Shown here one piece after another: positions 44,777-55,374 of a stretch of DNA of 64,000 bases (positions within the stretch are counted from its first letter, which is position 1; every line of letters starts with the position of its first letter). Location of the stretch: NCBI GenBank assembly GCA_964593925.1, contig CAZQKM010000010.1, positions 1 through 64,000 on the forward strand, in the 5' to 3' direction. This stretch comes from Oleidesulfovibrio sp964593925 (GTDB lineage: Bacteria; Desulfobacterota; Desulfovibrionia; Desulfovibrionales; Desulfovibrionaceae). Under the pieces are notes generated by a model. It made no database searches and was not told the origin of the DNA. It worked only from the letters and a program-made list of their open reading frames with translations. The translations under genes were made by a program, and so were the position numbers.

Positions 44777-45417
44777 TACTGATCTACCTCGTTGTCCAGG
44801 ATTTCACCCTTGAAGATCCATACCTTGACGCCGATAATGCCATACGTGGTGCGTGCTTCTGCATACCCGTAGTCAATATCAGCCCGCAGGGTCTGCAAAG
44901 GCACACGGCCATCGCGGTACCACTCGGAACGGGCAATCTCCGCACCGGCCAGACGTCCAGCGCAAGCAACCTTGATGCCCTCGGCACCAAACTTGCGGGA
45001 CATGCTCACCGTACGCTTCATGGCACGCCGAAAAGCAACACGGCGCTCCAACTGCGTAGCAATATTTTCTGCCACGAGCTGGGCATCTGTTTCAGGACGA
45101 CGGATCTCGTTCACCTCAATGGAGAACTCACGATTGTATTTGCGCCGCAAATCAGCACGCAACTTTTCAATCTCCACGCCCTTGCGCCCGATAACAATAC
45201 CAGGGCGAGCCGTACTGAGAATCAGGCGAACCTTACCACCGGCACGCTCAATCTCAATCTTGGACAAGCCAGCATGGTACAGGGTCTTCTTTATGTACTT
45301 ACGGATCTTGTGATCCTCAAACACGAAGGAAGGGTATTCCTTCTTACTGAACCAGCGGGATTGCCAGTTTTTGTTATACCCCAGCCGGAACCCAAAGGGA
45401 TGTACTTTCTGTCCCAT
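44776..45417 (-). CDS. rpsC: 30S ribosomal protein S3
   Basis: 213 residues, complete: MGQKVHPFGFRLGYNKNWQS, the KH domain motif GIVIGRKGVEIEKLR and the C-terminal domain (GCAGRLAGAEIARSE-like, here ACAGRLAGAEIARSEW). Lines the mRNA entry with S4 and S5. Confidence 0.97.
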   Translation of the reverse strand: MGQKVHPFGFRLGYNKNWQSRWFSKKEYPSFVFEDHKIRKYIKKTLYHAGLSKIEIERAGGKVRLILSTARPGIVIGRKGVEIEKLRADLRRKYNREFSIEVNEIRRPETDAQLVAENIATQLERRVAFRRAMKRTVSMSRKFGAEGIKVACAGRLAGAEIARSEWYRDGRVPLQTLRADIDYGYAEARTTYGIIGVKVWIFKGEILDNEVDQ

Positions 45418-45425
45418 AGCGTATC

Positions 45426-45758
45426 CTAACTTTCCTCAAGAATAACCGTGATGTGGCTGGTACGCTTCAAAATGCGGGTCGCCCGGCCCATTGAGCGGGG
45501 CAGGAAGCGCTTCCAGGTGGGACCTTCGTTGATGATCACCTGCTTCACCACCATGGCGTCAACATCAACACCGGGCAGCTGCTCGGCGTTGGCAAGGGCA
45601 GAATGCATCACCTTAAAGATGAGTCCGCCAGCCTTTTGTGGAGTAAAACGCAGGATATTCATTGCATCTTCCACCGGTTTACCCTTCACGTTACGGGCAA
45701 CCAGGCGTGCTTTACGCGGCGAGACGCGAACGAATTTTGCGATTGCTTTAGCTTGCAT
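45426..45758 (-). CDS. rplV: 50S ribosomal protein L22
   Basis: 110 residues, complete: VRVSPRKARLVARNVKGKPV and the tunnel-lining loop near GPTWKRFLPRSMGRATRI. In this region mutations affect macrolide binding in other species; the loop here looks normal. Confidence 0.97.
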   Translation of the reverse strand: MQAKAIAKFVRVSPRKARLVARNVKGKPVEDAMNILRFTPQKAGGLIFKVMHSALANAEQLPGVDVDAMVVKQVIINEGPTWKRFLPRSMGRATRILKRTSHITVILEES

Positions 45759-45772
45759 GTCTAATCACCTGC

Positions 45773-46054
45773 CTAACGCTTGGCCTTGCTCTTTTTATCG
45801 GCAGCATGGCCGTAGTAGGTACGGGTGGGCGAAAATTCCCCAAGCTTATGGCCGACCATGTTCTCAGTAACAAATACGGGGATGAATTTACGCCCGTTGT
45901 GCACTGCAAAGGTCAAACCCACCATTTCCGGAGAGATCGTAGAGCGACGGGACCATGTCTTGATAACACGACGGTCACCGGACTCCTGTGCCTTCTCCAC
46001 CTTCTTCATTACATGGCCGTCAATAAACGGCCCCTTCTTCAGAGATCTAGGCAT
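45773..46054 (-). CDS. rpsS: 30S ribosomal protein S19
   Basis: 93 residues, complete: MPRSLKKGPFIDGHVMKKVE, TWSRRSTISPEMVGLTFAVH and HKLGEFSPTRTYYGHA. Forms a head complex with S13. 12 bases after rplB. Confidence 0.97.
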   Translation of the reverse strand: MPRSLKKGPFIDGHVMKKVEKAQESGDRRVIKTWSRRSTISPEMVGLTFAVHNGRKFIPVFVTENMVGHKLGEFSPTRTYYGHAADKKSKAKR

Positions 46055-46066
46055 TCTTCTCTACTC

Positions 46067-46897
46067 CTACTTCTGCCCACGACGCTTGATAATGAGTTTG
46101 GAAGAAGCCTTCTTCCTGTCGCGGGTCTTAAAGCCCTTGGTAGGCACACCCCACGGCGTCACAGGATGACGACCACCGGAGCTTCTGCCTTCACCACCAC
46201 CCAAGGGGTGATCAATGGGGTTCATGGCCACACCGCGAACTTTGGGACGTCGGCCCAACCAGCGAGTGCGCCCCGCCTTACCGTACGAGATTTTTTCGTG
46301 GTCAAGGTTTCCTACCTGGCCAATGGTGGCACAGCAGGTTACCAAAACCTTACGCACCTCGCCGGAAGGCATCCGCAACAGTGCGTACTTGCCTTCTTTT
46401 GCAACCAGCTGTGCATAGGTACCTGCTGCACGGCAAAACTGTCCGCCCTTTCCGGGATACAGTTCTATATTGTGCACCACAGTACCCACCGGTACACGGG
46501 ACAGAGCCATGGCATTGCCCGGCTTGATATCCACGCCAGCGCCGGCCTCAATCACATCGCCCTGCCGTACTCCCAACGGAGCAAGGATATAGCGCTTTTC
46601 ACCATCTTTATAGTGGAGCAACGCAATACGTGCAGAACGGTTGGGATCATACTCCACATGTGCAACCTTGGCGGGTACGCCCACCTTGTCACGACGAAAG
46701 TCAATAATCCGGTACAAACGCTTATGGCCACCGCCACGACGACGGGATGTAATCCGCCCGTAACAGTTTCTGCCGCTTTTTTTGGATAACCCTTCCGTAA
46801 GACTACGCTCAGGCGTAGAGCGGGTTATCTCTTCAAAAGAAGACATGGTTTGAAAGCGACGGCCCGGAGAAGTGGGTTTAAGCTTGCGAACAGCCAT
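46067..46897 (-). CDS. rplB: 50S ribosomal protein L2
   Basis: 276 residues, complete, with GRNCYGRITSRRRGGGHKRL and the C-terminal signature VRGVAMNPIDHPLGGGEGR containing the conserved His near the peptidyl-transferase centre. Follows rplW by 6 bases. Confidence 0.97.
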   Translation of the reverse strand: MAVRKLKPTSPGRRFQTMSSFEEITRSTPERSLTEGLSKKSGRNCYGRITSRRRGGGHKRLYRIIDFRRDKVGVPAKVAHVEYDPNRSARIALLHYKDGEKRYILAPLGVRQGDVIEAGAGVDIKPGNAMALSRVPVGTVVHNIELYPGKGGQFCRAAGTYAQLVAKEGKYALLRMPSGEVRKVLVTCCATIGQVGNLDHEKISYGKAGRTRWLGRRPKVRGVAMNPIDHPLGGGEGRSSGGRHPVTPWGVPTKGFKTRDRKKASSKLIIKRRGQK

Positions 46898-46903
46898 TTT
46901 TCT

Positions 46904-47194
46904 TTACACTCCCTCAAAGAAGTCAATCTTTTCGCCGGGTGCAAGGGTGACATACGCCTTTTTATAACCGGCAGACTGCCCCAGGGTTCGTCCCTGCCTG
47001 GTGCGGGCCTGCGGCTTGCGGGTAACCACGTTAACCCCCGCAACCTTGACGTTGAATACCGACTCCACAGCCTTTTTGACCTCAACCTTGTTCGCCCGGA
47101 GATTGACAAAAAAGACCACCTGCTCGGATGATTCCTTTACAAATGAAGCCTTTTCAGAAACCAGGGGCTTGATAAGAATCTGCGTATAGTCCAT
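46904..47194 (-). CDS. rplW: 50S ribosomal protein L23
   Basis: 96 residues, complete: MDYTQILIKPLVSEKASFVK and the tunnel-exit loop with RKPQARTRQGRTLGQSAGYK. Binding site for trigger factor and SRP. Confidence 0.97.
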   Translation of the reverse strand: MDYTQILIKPLVSEKASFVKESSEQVVFFVNLRANKVEVKKAVESVFNVKVAGVNVVTRKPQARTRQGRTLGQSAGYKKAYVTLAPGEKIDFFEGV

Positions 47195-47207
47195 GACACC
47201 CTTCCTC

Positions 47208-47828
47208 TTACTTCAGTCTTTCCTGAACGGACTCAACAGCCCCTTCAAGAAGAACAAGTTGGGCGTGCTTCAGAATTTCATAAACACTGAGCTGCTCGGG
47301 AGTCATCACAGTAATTCCCGGAATATTACGGGCGGAAAGCAACAACTTATCGTCCATCTCGGGAGCAACAACAAGCGCTTTTTTCAGGCCAAGAACACCG
47401 GCAATCTTTACCATGTGCTTTGTCTTGACCTCGGGCAGATCAATACCCTTGACCACCAGCAAACTTTCGTCAGCCAAACGGGAACTCAAGGCCATTTTCA
47501 ATGCCAGCTTGCGAACCTTTTTATTCACCTTGAAAGCATAGTCACGGGGCTGAGGACCAAAGACCACAGCTCCACCACGCCAGATAGGTGAACGATTACT
47601 GCCGGAACGAGCACGCCCTGTGCCCTTCTGGCGCCAAGGCTTGGCCCCGCCGCCGGAGATAACCGAACGAGTCTTCACAGCATGGGTGCCGGCACGCCCG
47701 GCCGCACGCTGAGCGCGAACAACAAGGTTCATGATCTCCGCCCGGACCTCGACCTCGAACACCTCAGGAGCCAGCGTGATATCACCTGTCTCCTTCTTGT
47801 CCTGATCGTATACTTTAACCACAGCCAT
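47208..47828 (-). CDS. rplD: 50S ribosomal protein L4
   Basis: 206 residues, complete. The extended tunnel loop shows VRAQRAAGRAGTHAVKTR and GGGAKPWRQKGTGRARSGS. In E. coli, L4 represses its own operon through the rpsJ leader; a hairpin in the leader here is listed separately, without evidence that L4 binds it. Confidence 0.97.
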   Translation of the reverse strand: MAVVKVYDQDKKETGDITLAPEVFEVEVRAEIMNLVVRAQRAAGRAGTHAVKTRSVISGGGAKPWRQKGTGRARSGSNRSPIWRGGAVVFGPQPRDYAFKVNKKVRKLALKMALSSRLADESLLVVKGIDLPEVKTKHMVKIAGVLGLKKALVVAPEMDDKLLLSARNIPGITVMTPEQLSVYEILKHAQLVLLEGAVESVQERLK

Positions 47829-47845
47829 GTGATTATCCTCTTTCT

Positions 47846-48475
47846 TTACTGCTTACGGATCATGACCAGGCCGTTCTTGGGGCCAGGTACAGGCCCTTTG
47901 ACCAGAATCACGTTATCTTCAGCGCGAACATCAACAACCTGCAAACTTTTGACGGTCACTCGACGAGCGCCCATCTGCCCGGCCATCTTCTTGTTTTTCC
48001 AAACCTTACCGGGGAAGGTTGCATGGCCAATGGAACCACCGGAACGGTGCACAGCTTCGTGACCGTGACTGGCAGGCATGCCGCCGAAGTTCCAGCGCTT
48101 CATCACGCCGGCAAACCCCTTACCGATACTGGTGCCGCTAACCTTTACCACATCACCGGGAGCAAACATGCCCACGGTAAGGTCGTCACCAACGCCATAC
48201 TCTGCAGGCGACTCAAGGCGAAGTTCGCGCAATACGCGGAACAAACCGCGGTTGGCCTTGCCCATATGCCCACGCCGGGGCTTGGTCACATGCTTTTCTT
48301 TGGCCTCTTCAAAACCGATTTGCACGGCATTATATCCATCCGTGGCCGCATCCTTGACCTGCATAACAGGACAGGGACCTGCCTGAATAACGGTCACGGC
48401 AATCGCACTACCATCATTGGCAAAAATGCGGGTCATGCCGACCTTGCGTCCCAGGATTCCCATCTTCTCAGCCAT
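47846..48475 (-). CDS. rplC: 50S ribosomal protein L3
   Basis: 209 residues, complete: MGILGRKVGMTRIFANDGSA and KRWNFGGMPASHGHEAVHRS. An early 50S assembly protein. The Gln that PrmB methylates in other bacteria lies in the loop that here reads MPASHGHE, so the residue is not conserved. Confidence 0.96.
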   Translation of the reverse strand: MAEKMGILGRKVGMTRIFANDGSAIAVTVIQAGPCPVMQVKDAATDGYNAVQIGFEEAKEKHVTKPRRGHMGKANRGLFRVLRELRLESPAEYGVGDDLTVGMFAPGDVVKVSGTSIGKGFAGVMKRWNFGGMPASHGHEAVHRSGGSIGHATFPGKVWKNKKMAGQMGARRVTVKSLQVVDVRAEDNVILVKGPVPGPKNGLVMIRKQ

Positions 48476-48487
48476 GACTACCTCTCG

Positions 48488-48805
48488 CTAGAGTTTGATT
48501 TCCACGTCCACGCCTGCGGGGAGACTCAGTTTCCCCAGAGCGTCCACGGTCTGCTGAGTAGGCTCAAGAATATCCATGAGCCGCTTGTGGATGCGCATTT
48601 CAAACTGCTCGCGGGACTTTTTGTCCACATGGACGCTTCGATTTACCGTAAACTTGTGGATGTTGGTGGGCAGCGGAATGGGACCGGCCACACCAGCGCC
48701 CGTGTTGCGCGCCGTATCTACGATTTCAGCCACAGCCTTATCCAGGATGCGGTAATCGTAAGCTTTAAGCTTAATCCTGATACGATCACTGCTAACTGTC
48801 GTCAT
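48488..48805 (-). CDS. rpsJ: 30S ribosomal protein S10
   Basis: 105 residues, complete: RIRIKLKAYDYRILDKAVAE and GPIPLPTNIHKFTVNRSVHV. First gene of the S10 operon and NusB partner in antitermination. 669 bases separate it from the str-operon terminator, so it has its own promoter region. Confidence 0.97.
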   Translation of the reverse strand: MTTVSSDRIRIKLKAYDYRILDKAVAEIVDTARNTGAGVAGPIPLPTNIHKFTVNRSVHVDKKSREQFEMRIHKRLMDILEPTQQTVDALGKLSLPAGVDVEIKL

Positions 48806-49474
48806 TGTTAACTACTCCATGATCTGGGAAACAATACCCTTGCCTTTCGAAGAGGCCGGGACCATCCGGTGCCTCACTCCGCACATCCGGTGCGGAGGCA
48901 GCATTCCTCACATGCGGTGGCGCTTTACCCGGGCAGCATTTTCCTGCAATGGAAAAGACACACCGCATTCTTTATACCCCGACAGGATGCGAGTCAGGAC
49001 AAAAAACGAGGGATGGCCACAATCTCAACAATCAAAGACCATTGGCCGTGAACAACACACAAAATGGGATGAAGCAGAATACAAGGGGAGGTCCAGACTG
49101 GCACTCCAGCATGCATTTCTCCGCCATCTTGCGAAGATCGCCCACGTTGTCGCCAGCCTGTGTTTGATTGCAGGCAATCAAACAGGTGGTCCGCAGGGGT
49201 TACCAAACGAAGCCAAAAGCTCCGAAAAATCTTATGTACAGTACCTTACAGCCGAATACCGCATCGGCTGGAACGGCAAGACATTTAATTAGGCATTCAG
49301 TAACGCCTGCAAATGTCAAGCTTCAGCACAAGGCTGAATGAACAACAGAACAGGCTCAACCTGCCCTTTCCCCTTACGTTAAGGGGACATTGCCTTAGTC
49401 TAAAAAATTAAAGACACAAAGCGAGGTGTATCTATAAAGAACCACTTTACACACGTCAAGCTTTTTTTCAAAAA
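48806..49474. other. Leader and promoter region of the S10 operon
   Basis: No gene. On the minus strand a perfect -35 TTGACA lies at 49319-49314, but the matching -10 is weak. The long leader contains a hairpin and a direct repeat at 48863-48899 (listed separately). Frames such as 48819-49292 on the plus strand have no protein-like features. Confidence 0.55.
48863..48899 (-). promoter_or_regulatory. Hairpin and direct repeat in the rpsJ leader
   Basis: CTCCGCAC (48877-48884) pairs with GTGCGGAG (48890-48897) around a 5-base loop. The 10-base word CATCCGGTGC occurs twice (48863-48872 and 48884-48893), the second copy overlapping the stem, so two alternative pairings are possible. The start codon lies about 60 bases further on. 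Confidence 0.4.
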
Positions 49475-49506
49475 AAAGCGTCCCGATACTCACCGGGACG
49501 CTTTTA
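49475..49506 (-). terminator. Terminator of the rpsL-rpsG-fusA operon
   Basis: AAAAGCGTCCCG (49475-49486) pairs with CGGGACGCTTTT (49495-49506) with an 8-base loop. On the minus strand the stem is followed by a run of T. It lies 22 bases after fusA. Confidence 0.9.
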
Positions 49507-49527
49507 GTCTTACATACGATCTACAGC

Positions 49528-51609
<2,082 letters not shown>

Positions 51610-51627
51610 GTGATTCCTCTCCGGACA

Positions 51628-52098
51628 TTACCAGCGGAAATGAGCAAAAGCCTTGTTGGCTTCGGCCATACGATGGGTGTCGTCCTTCTTCTTCACGGCG
51701 CCGCCGCGGTTATTGAACGCATCAAGCAGTTCGCCGGAAAGACGTCCTACCATACCCTTTTCACCACGGGCGCGGGCGTAGTTGATCAGCCAGCGTATAG
51801 CCAGAGAAACCTGACGGTCGGAACGGACTTCCACAGGCACTTGGTAGGTGGCGCCGCCCACGCGGCGGGACTTGACTTCAACAAAAGGCTTTACATTATC
51901 AATGGCTTTTTCAAAAGCCTTGATGGCCTCTTCTCCAGTCTTCTCTTGCAACATTTCCAACGACTTATAAAAAATCTTTTCTGCGGCGCCCTTTTTGCCG
52001 TCAACCATCATACGGTTGACAAAGCGGGCAGCCAACCGGCTGTTGTACACCGGATCAGGCAGAACTTCACGTCTGGGGATGGGTCCTTTACGAGGCAT
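51628..52098 (-). CDS. rpsG: 30S ribosomal protein S7
   Basis: 156 residues, complete: MPRKGPIPRREVLPDPVYNS and the C-terminal MAEANKAFAHFRW. In E. coli S7 is the autoregulator of the str operon. 15 bases after rpsL and 18 before fusA. Confidence 0.97.
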   Translation of the reverse strand: MPRKGPIPRREVLPDPVYNSRLAARFVNRMMVDGKKGAAEKIFYKSLEMLQEKTGEEAIKAFEKAIDNVKPFVEVKSRRVGGATYQVPVEVRSDRQVSLAIRWLINYARARGEKGMVGRLSGELLDAFNNRGGAVKKKDDTHRMAEANKAFAHFRW

Positions 52099-52113
52099 GA
52101 AAAACTCCCTTCG

Positions 52114-52485
52114 CTACTTTGGACGCTTGGCGCCATATTTTGAACGCCCCTGACGGCGATCCTGTACGCCGGCAGTATCCAAGGTGCCGCGAACGATATG
52201 ATAACGTACACCGGGCAAGTCTTTTACACGACCACCACGAATCATGACAACAGAGTGTTCCTGCAGGTTATGCCCTTCACCAGGAATATAGGCAGTAACC
52301 TCAATGGCATTGGTCAGGCGCACACGGGCGACCTTACGCAACGCCGAGTTAGGCTTTTTGGGGGTGGTGGTGTACACGCGAGTGCAAACTCCGCGCCGCT
52401 GCGGGCAAGCCTGAAGGGCGGGAGTTTTCTTCCGCTTGGCAACCTTTTTACGCTCTTTTCTGATGAGCTGGTTGATAGTGGGCAT
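52114..52485 (-). CDS. rpsL: 30S ribosomal protein S12
   Basis: 123 residues, complete. Decoding-centre loops TPKKPNSALRKVARVRL and GGRVKDLPGVRYH retain the lysines whose mutation gives streptomycin resistance in other bacteria, so the protein looks streptomycin-sensitive. First gene of the str operon here; rpoC is not upstream. Confidence 0.97.
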   Translation of the reverse strand: MPTINQLIRKERKKVAKRKKTPALQACPQRRGVCTRVYTTTPKKPNSALRKVARVRLTNAIEVTAYIPGEGHNLQEHSVVMIRGGRVKDLPGVRYHIVRGTLDTAGVQDRRQGRSKYGAKRPK

Positions 52486-53144
52486 CAGTTTCCTCCGTGG
52501 AAATGGATCAATCTCTATTCACTAAAGACGCAAGGCAATACGCCATGGCTGACGACCTGTCAACTACAGCGCTACCTTTTTGTGGTTCCGAATCACCTGC
52601 CTGGAACCGTAACAACATCACCTTACGCTTTACTTGAGGATGCTGACTGAAAAGCCCAGCAGCCACTGCTTTCAATCGTATATCTGACCCTGCAAGCAAA
52701 TCTATTTGGACATGACGTTGTACGGCACTTTGAACCGGTATTCAAGCCTTTTCCGCCCAGGAAGCAAAAAAAACAGCTACCCCAGGCGAACAGGTGTACA
52801 TGAGGTCGCGTGCACAGTGGCCTGTTTTGCCTGTATTCCACAGCACAAACAGCCGGGCACTGCGGGCTAACGCGTACTTCTAAAAAAAAATCCGTCATCG
52901 CCACCCCGGCCTTTCAGATACCACCATACGGGTACTCCGCCGGGCCGGTCATATGTGGTGCCGGCCAGATTTAACCCGTTACATGCTTGACATTTTGCTA
53001 AAATTTTCACAAGACGATACTACGTGCTCACGGTCATGGCATTTGCAGGCATATGACCACGTACTGCATGAACCTCTTTGGCGTCGCACTCCTGCGTTGA
53101 ATGCGATCCACTTTAACACCATAAGTTTTTGGAGGAAGGAAGCT
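52486..53144. other. Divergent promoter region between rpsL and sat
   Basis: About 660 bases without a gene. It must carry promoters for the str operon (minus) and sat (plus). A perfect TTGACA lies at 52987-52992 on the plus strand, about 150 bases before sat, but the -10 region after it is weak. Open frames within have no family similarity. Confidence 0.5.
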
Positions 53145-54428
53145 ATGTCCCAACTGATCCCCCCCCATGGCGGCAAGGGCCTTGTCTGCTGTATGCTTGA
53201 AGGTGCCACAAAAGAAGCTGAACTGAAAAAGGCCGCCGGACTCAGGCAGATCGAGATCAGCTCTCGTGCCAAGGGCGACCTGATCATGATGGGTACCGGC
53301 GGTTTTTCTCCGTTGAATGGGTTTATGGGCAAGGCCGACTGGAAAAGCGTCTGCGAAAAAATGATGCTGACTGACGGCACCTTCTGGCCAGTGCCTGTGA
53401 CACTGGACGTTTCCAGAGAAAATGCCGCCTCCATAAAAATCGGAGAAGAAGTTGCACTTGTACGTGGCGGTGAAACGTTTGCCACCATGAAGGTTGAAGA
53501 ACTGTATGAAATGACCGAAGCCGAAAAAAAATGGGAATCCGAACTGGTCTTCAAAGGTGAAGGCCCTGATTCGCAAAAATTCTGGGATGTGGCCCTGGAC
53601 GACCACCCCGGCGTGCAAATGGTCATGGCACAAAAAGAATTCAACATGGCTGGCCCTGTAAAAGTGCTTTCCGAAGGTGACTTTCCCACCAAGTTTGCCG
53701 GTGTGTACCAGCGTCCTGCCGACTTGCGCGCAAAACTCGAAAAACAAGGCTGGAGCAACATTGCGGCCCTACAGCTGCGCAACCCCATGCACCGTTCGCA
53801 CGAATATCTTGCCAAAATTGCAGCTGAAGTGTGTGACGGCGTTGTCATCCACTCTCTTGTGGGCTCTCTGAAGCCCGGCGATATCCCGGCTGAAGTGCGC
53901 GTACGCTGCATTGACACCCTTGTTGAAAAATACTTTGTCAAAGATAATGTCGTTCAGGCAGGCTACCCCCTCGATATGCGCTATGCCGGCCCTCGCGAAG
54001 GTCTGCTGCACGCCACCTTCCGCCAAAACTACGGCATCAGCCGTATGATCATTGGCCGCGACCATGCCGGAGTAGGCGACTTTTACGGTATGTTTGAAGC
54101 TCAGACCATCTTTGACAAAATGCCCTATGCGGATGGAAAGGCTCCGGCTCCTGGCAAAGCCCTGCTGTGTACTCCGCTGAAAATCGACTGGACCTTCTAC
54201 TGTTACAAGTGTGACGGCATGGCTTCGCTGCGCACCTGCCCCCACTCCAAGGAAGACCGCGTAATCCTTTCCGGCACCAAGCTGCGCAAGGCACTGTCCG
54301 AAGGCACGGAGGTACCAGATCACTTTGGTCGTGAAGAGGTTCTGGAAATCCTTCGCGAATACTACAGTGGCCTGACCGAAAAAGTTGAAGTCAAGATGCA
54401 GGGTGCGGCATCCGGTAGCAAAATGTAA
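53145..54428 (+). CDS. sat: Sulfate adenylyltransferase (ATP sulfurylase)
   Basis: 427 residues. Activates sulfate with ATP to APS and PPi, first step of dissimilatory sulfate reduction. Nucleotide-binding motif QLRNPMHRSHE (residues 210-220), the GRDHAGVGD motif, and the zinc site of dissimilatory Sat (Cys353, Cys356, Cys365, His367 in FYCYKCDGMASLRTCPHS). Start ATG 53145 follows a strong GGAGGAAGGA. Single-gene unit with a strong terminator. Neighbours are dsr genes downstream and the str operon upstream. Its product PPi is removed by PpaC (9 kb). Confidence 0.97.
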   Translation: MSQLIPPHGGKGLVCCMLEGATKEAELKKAAGLRQIEISSRAKGDLIMMGTGGFSPLNGFMGKADWKSVCEKMMLTDGTFWPVPVTLDVSRENAASIKIGEEVALVRGGETFATMKVEELYEMTEAEKKWESELVFKGEGPDSQKFWDVALDDHPGVQMVMAQKEFNMAGPVKVLSEGDFPTKFAGVYQRPADLRAKLEKQGWSNIAALQLRNPMHRSHEYLAKIAAEVCDGVVIHSLVGSLKPGDIPAEVRVRCIDTLVEKYFVKDNVVQAGYPLDMRYAGPREGLLHATFRQNYGISRMIIGRDHAGVGDFYGMFEAQTIFDKMPYADGKAPAPGKALLCTPLKIDWTFYCYKCDGMASLRTCPHSKEDRVILSGTKLRKALSEGTEVPDHFGREEVLEILREYYSGLTEKVEVKMQGAASGSKM

Positions 54429-54480
54429 TCTACTCCGCATCATACGTCGGCAATGTTCTATTGCAGGCAAACGTGACAAC

Positions 54481-54512
54481 AAAAGGGGGAGCAGACTCTG
54501 CTCCCCCTTTTT
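54481..54512 (+). terminator. Terminator of sat
   Basis: AAAAGGGGGAGCAG (54481-54494) pairs with CTGCTCCCCCTTTT (54498-54511), then more T. Strong G/C-rich stem with a 3-base loop. It lies 53 bases after sat and could also act on the minus strand for the gene at 54573. Confidence 0.9.
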
Positions 54513-54572
54513 ATCGCATAGTGCCATGTGCTGCGTATGCGGCTTTTAGTATGGAACGCAGGAAAAAAGCAC

Positions 54573-55298
54573 TTACTTCATGGCTGCCCAGCCGGGCAAA
54601 TAGCCGCAGGCCTCTGCCATGGCTGCCCTGTGCTGCCTTGCACCTGGAAACAGCTGCTCGAAAAACTCCTGAAAGGCCGCAGAATGATCAAAAACTACGA
54701 GGTGTGCCAGTTCGTGGCAGATAACCGCATCACACAGCCGGGGAGGCAAAAAAAGCAAGCGCGCATTGAGCATGATGGTGCCGCGCGCCGAGCAGCTTCC
54801 CCAGCGCCTGGCCGGCGTGCCTATGCGTACTGCACCCACCGACAATCCATTGCGCTCTGCAAGCAAACGACAGCGCGGCACCAAGTGCATATGCCCCACC
54901 TGGCGCAGCCATCCCAGCAACGCACGCTCAAGCGCTTTGGGTTGTTCCAGACTGCCATGGGCAAGTACCGTATTTCTGTTTACTCGCACAGCCGCCCGAC
55001 GGTGACATGGAGCAAGGCGCAGGTTAAACTGCTGCCCAATTGCCCGCAAACAAAGCTCTGCTGGAAAATGTGGCTCGCAAAAGTAGGGGCGCAACTGGGG
55101 AGCCATGCGATCCACGGCCCTGCCCAGCCACTCCCTGTTTTTTCGCAGCACCTGCGTAGCATGGTCGACAGGCACTGCCTGCGGCAGAACCACTTCCAGC
55201 CCGGTGTGCCGCAAGTACAGGGAAGCCCGCCGTGCACGGGTGCTGTGCCGCACTGTAAAAGAGTCCAGCACCTTCTCAAATAGTTCATTATTATCCAC
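54573..55298 (-). CDS. YgjP-type zinc metallopeptidase (M48/SprT-like)
   Basis: 241 residues, soluble. Catalytic motif ICHELAHLVVFDHS holds HExxH plus the downstream Asp-His expected for a third ligand, as in the YgjP family (DUF45). The conserved WGSCSARGTIMLN segment is also present. Substrate unknown. It is convergent with sat. No signal peptide, so it acts in the cytoplasm. Confidence 0.85.
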   Translation of the reverse strand: MDNNELFEKVLDSFTVRHSTRARRASLYLRHTGLEVVLPQAVPVDHATQVLRKNREWLGRAVDRMAPQLRPYFCEPHFPAELCLRAIGQQFNLRLAPCHRRAAVRVNRNTVLAHGSLEQPKALERALLGWLRQVGHMHLVPRCRLLAERNGLSVGAVRIGTPARRWGSCSARGTIMLNARLLFLPPRLCDAVICHELAHLVVFDHSAAFQEFFEQLFPGARQHRAAMAEACGYLPGWAAMK

Positions 55299-55374
55299 AA
55301 CCTTGCCCTTTACCCATCCTCAAGCGCGAAGTATAGTGCCCGCGAGGTAGTTTTTGACAGGAACTGGAGGACGC

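Noticed and set aside
48819..49292. 157-codon plus-strand frame in the S10 leader
   Set aside because: No protein-like pattern, and it runs against the leader of the S10 operon.
53037..53060. TGGCA...TTTGCA, resembling a sigma-54 promoter ahead of sat
   Set aside because: The spacing between the GG and GC elements is too short for a -24/-12 promoter.
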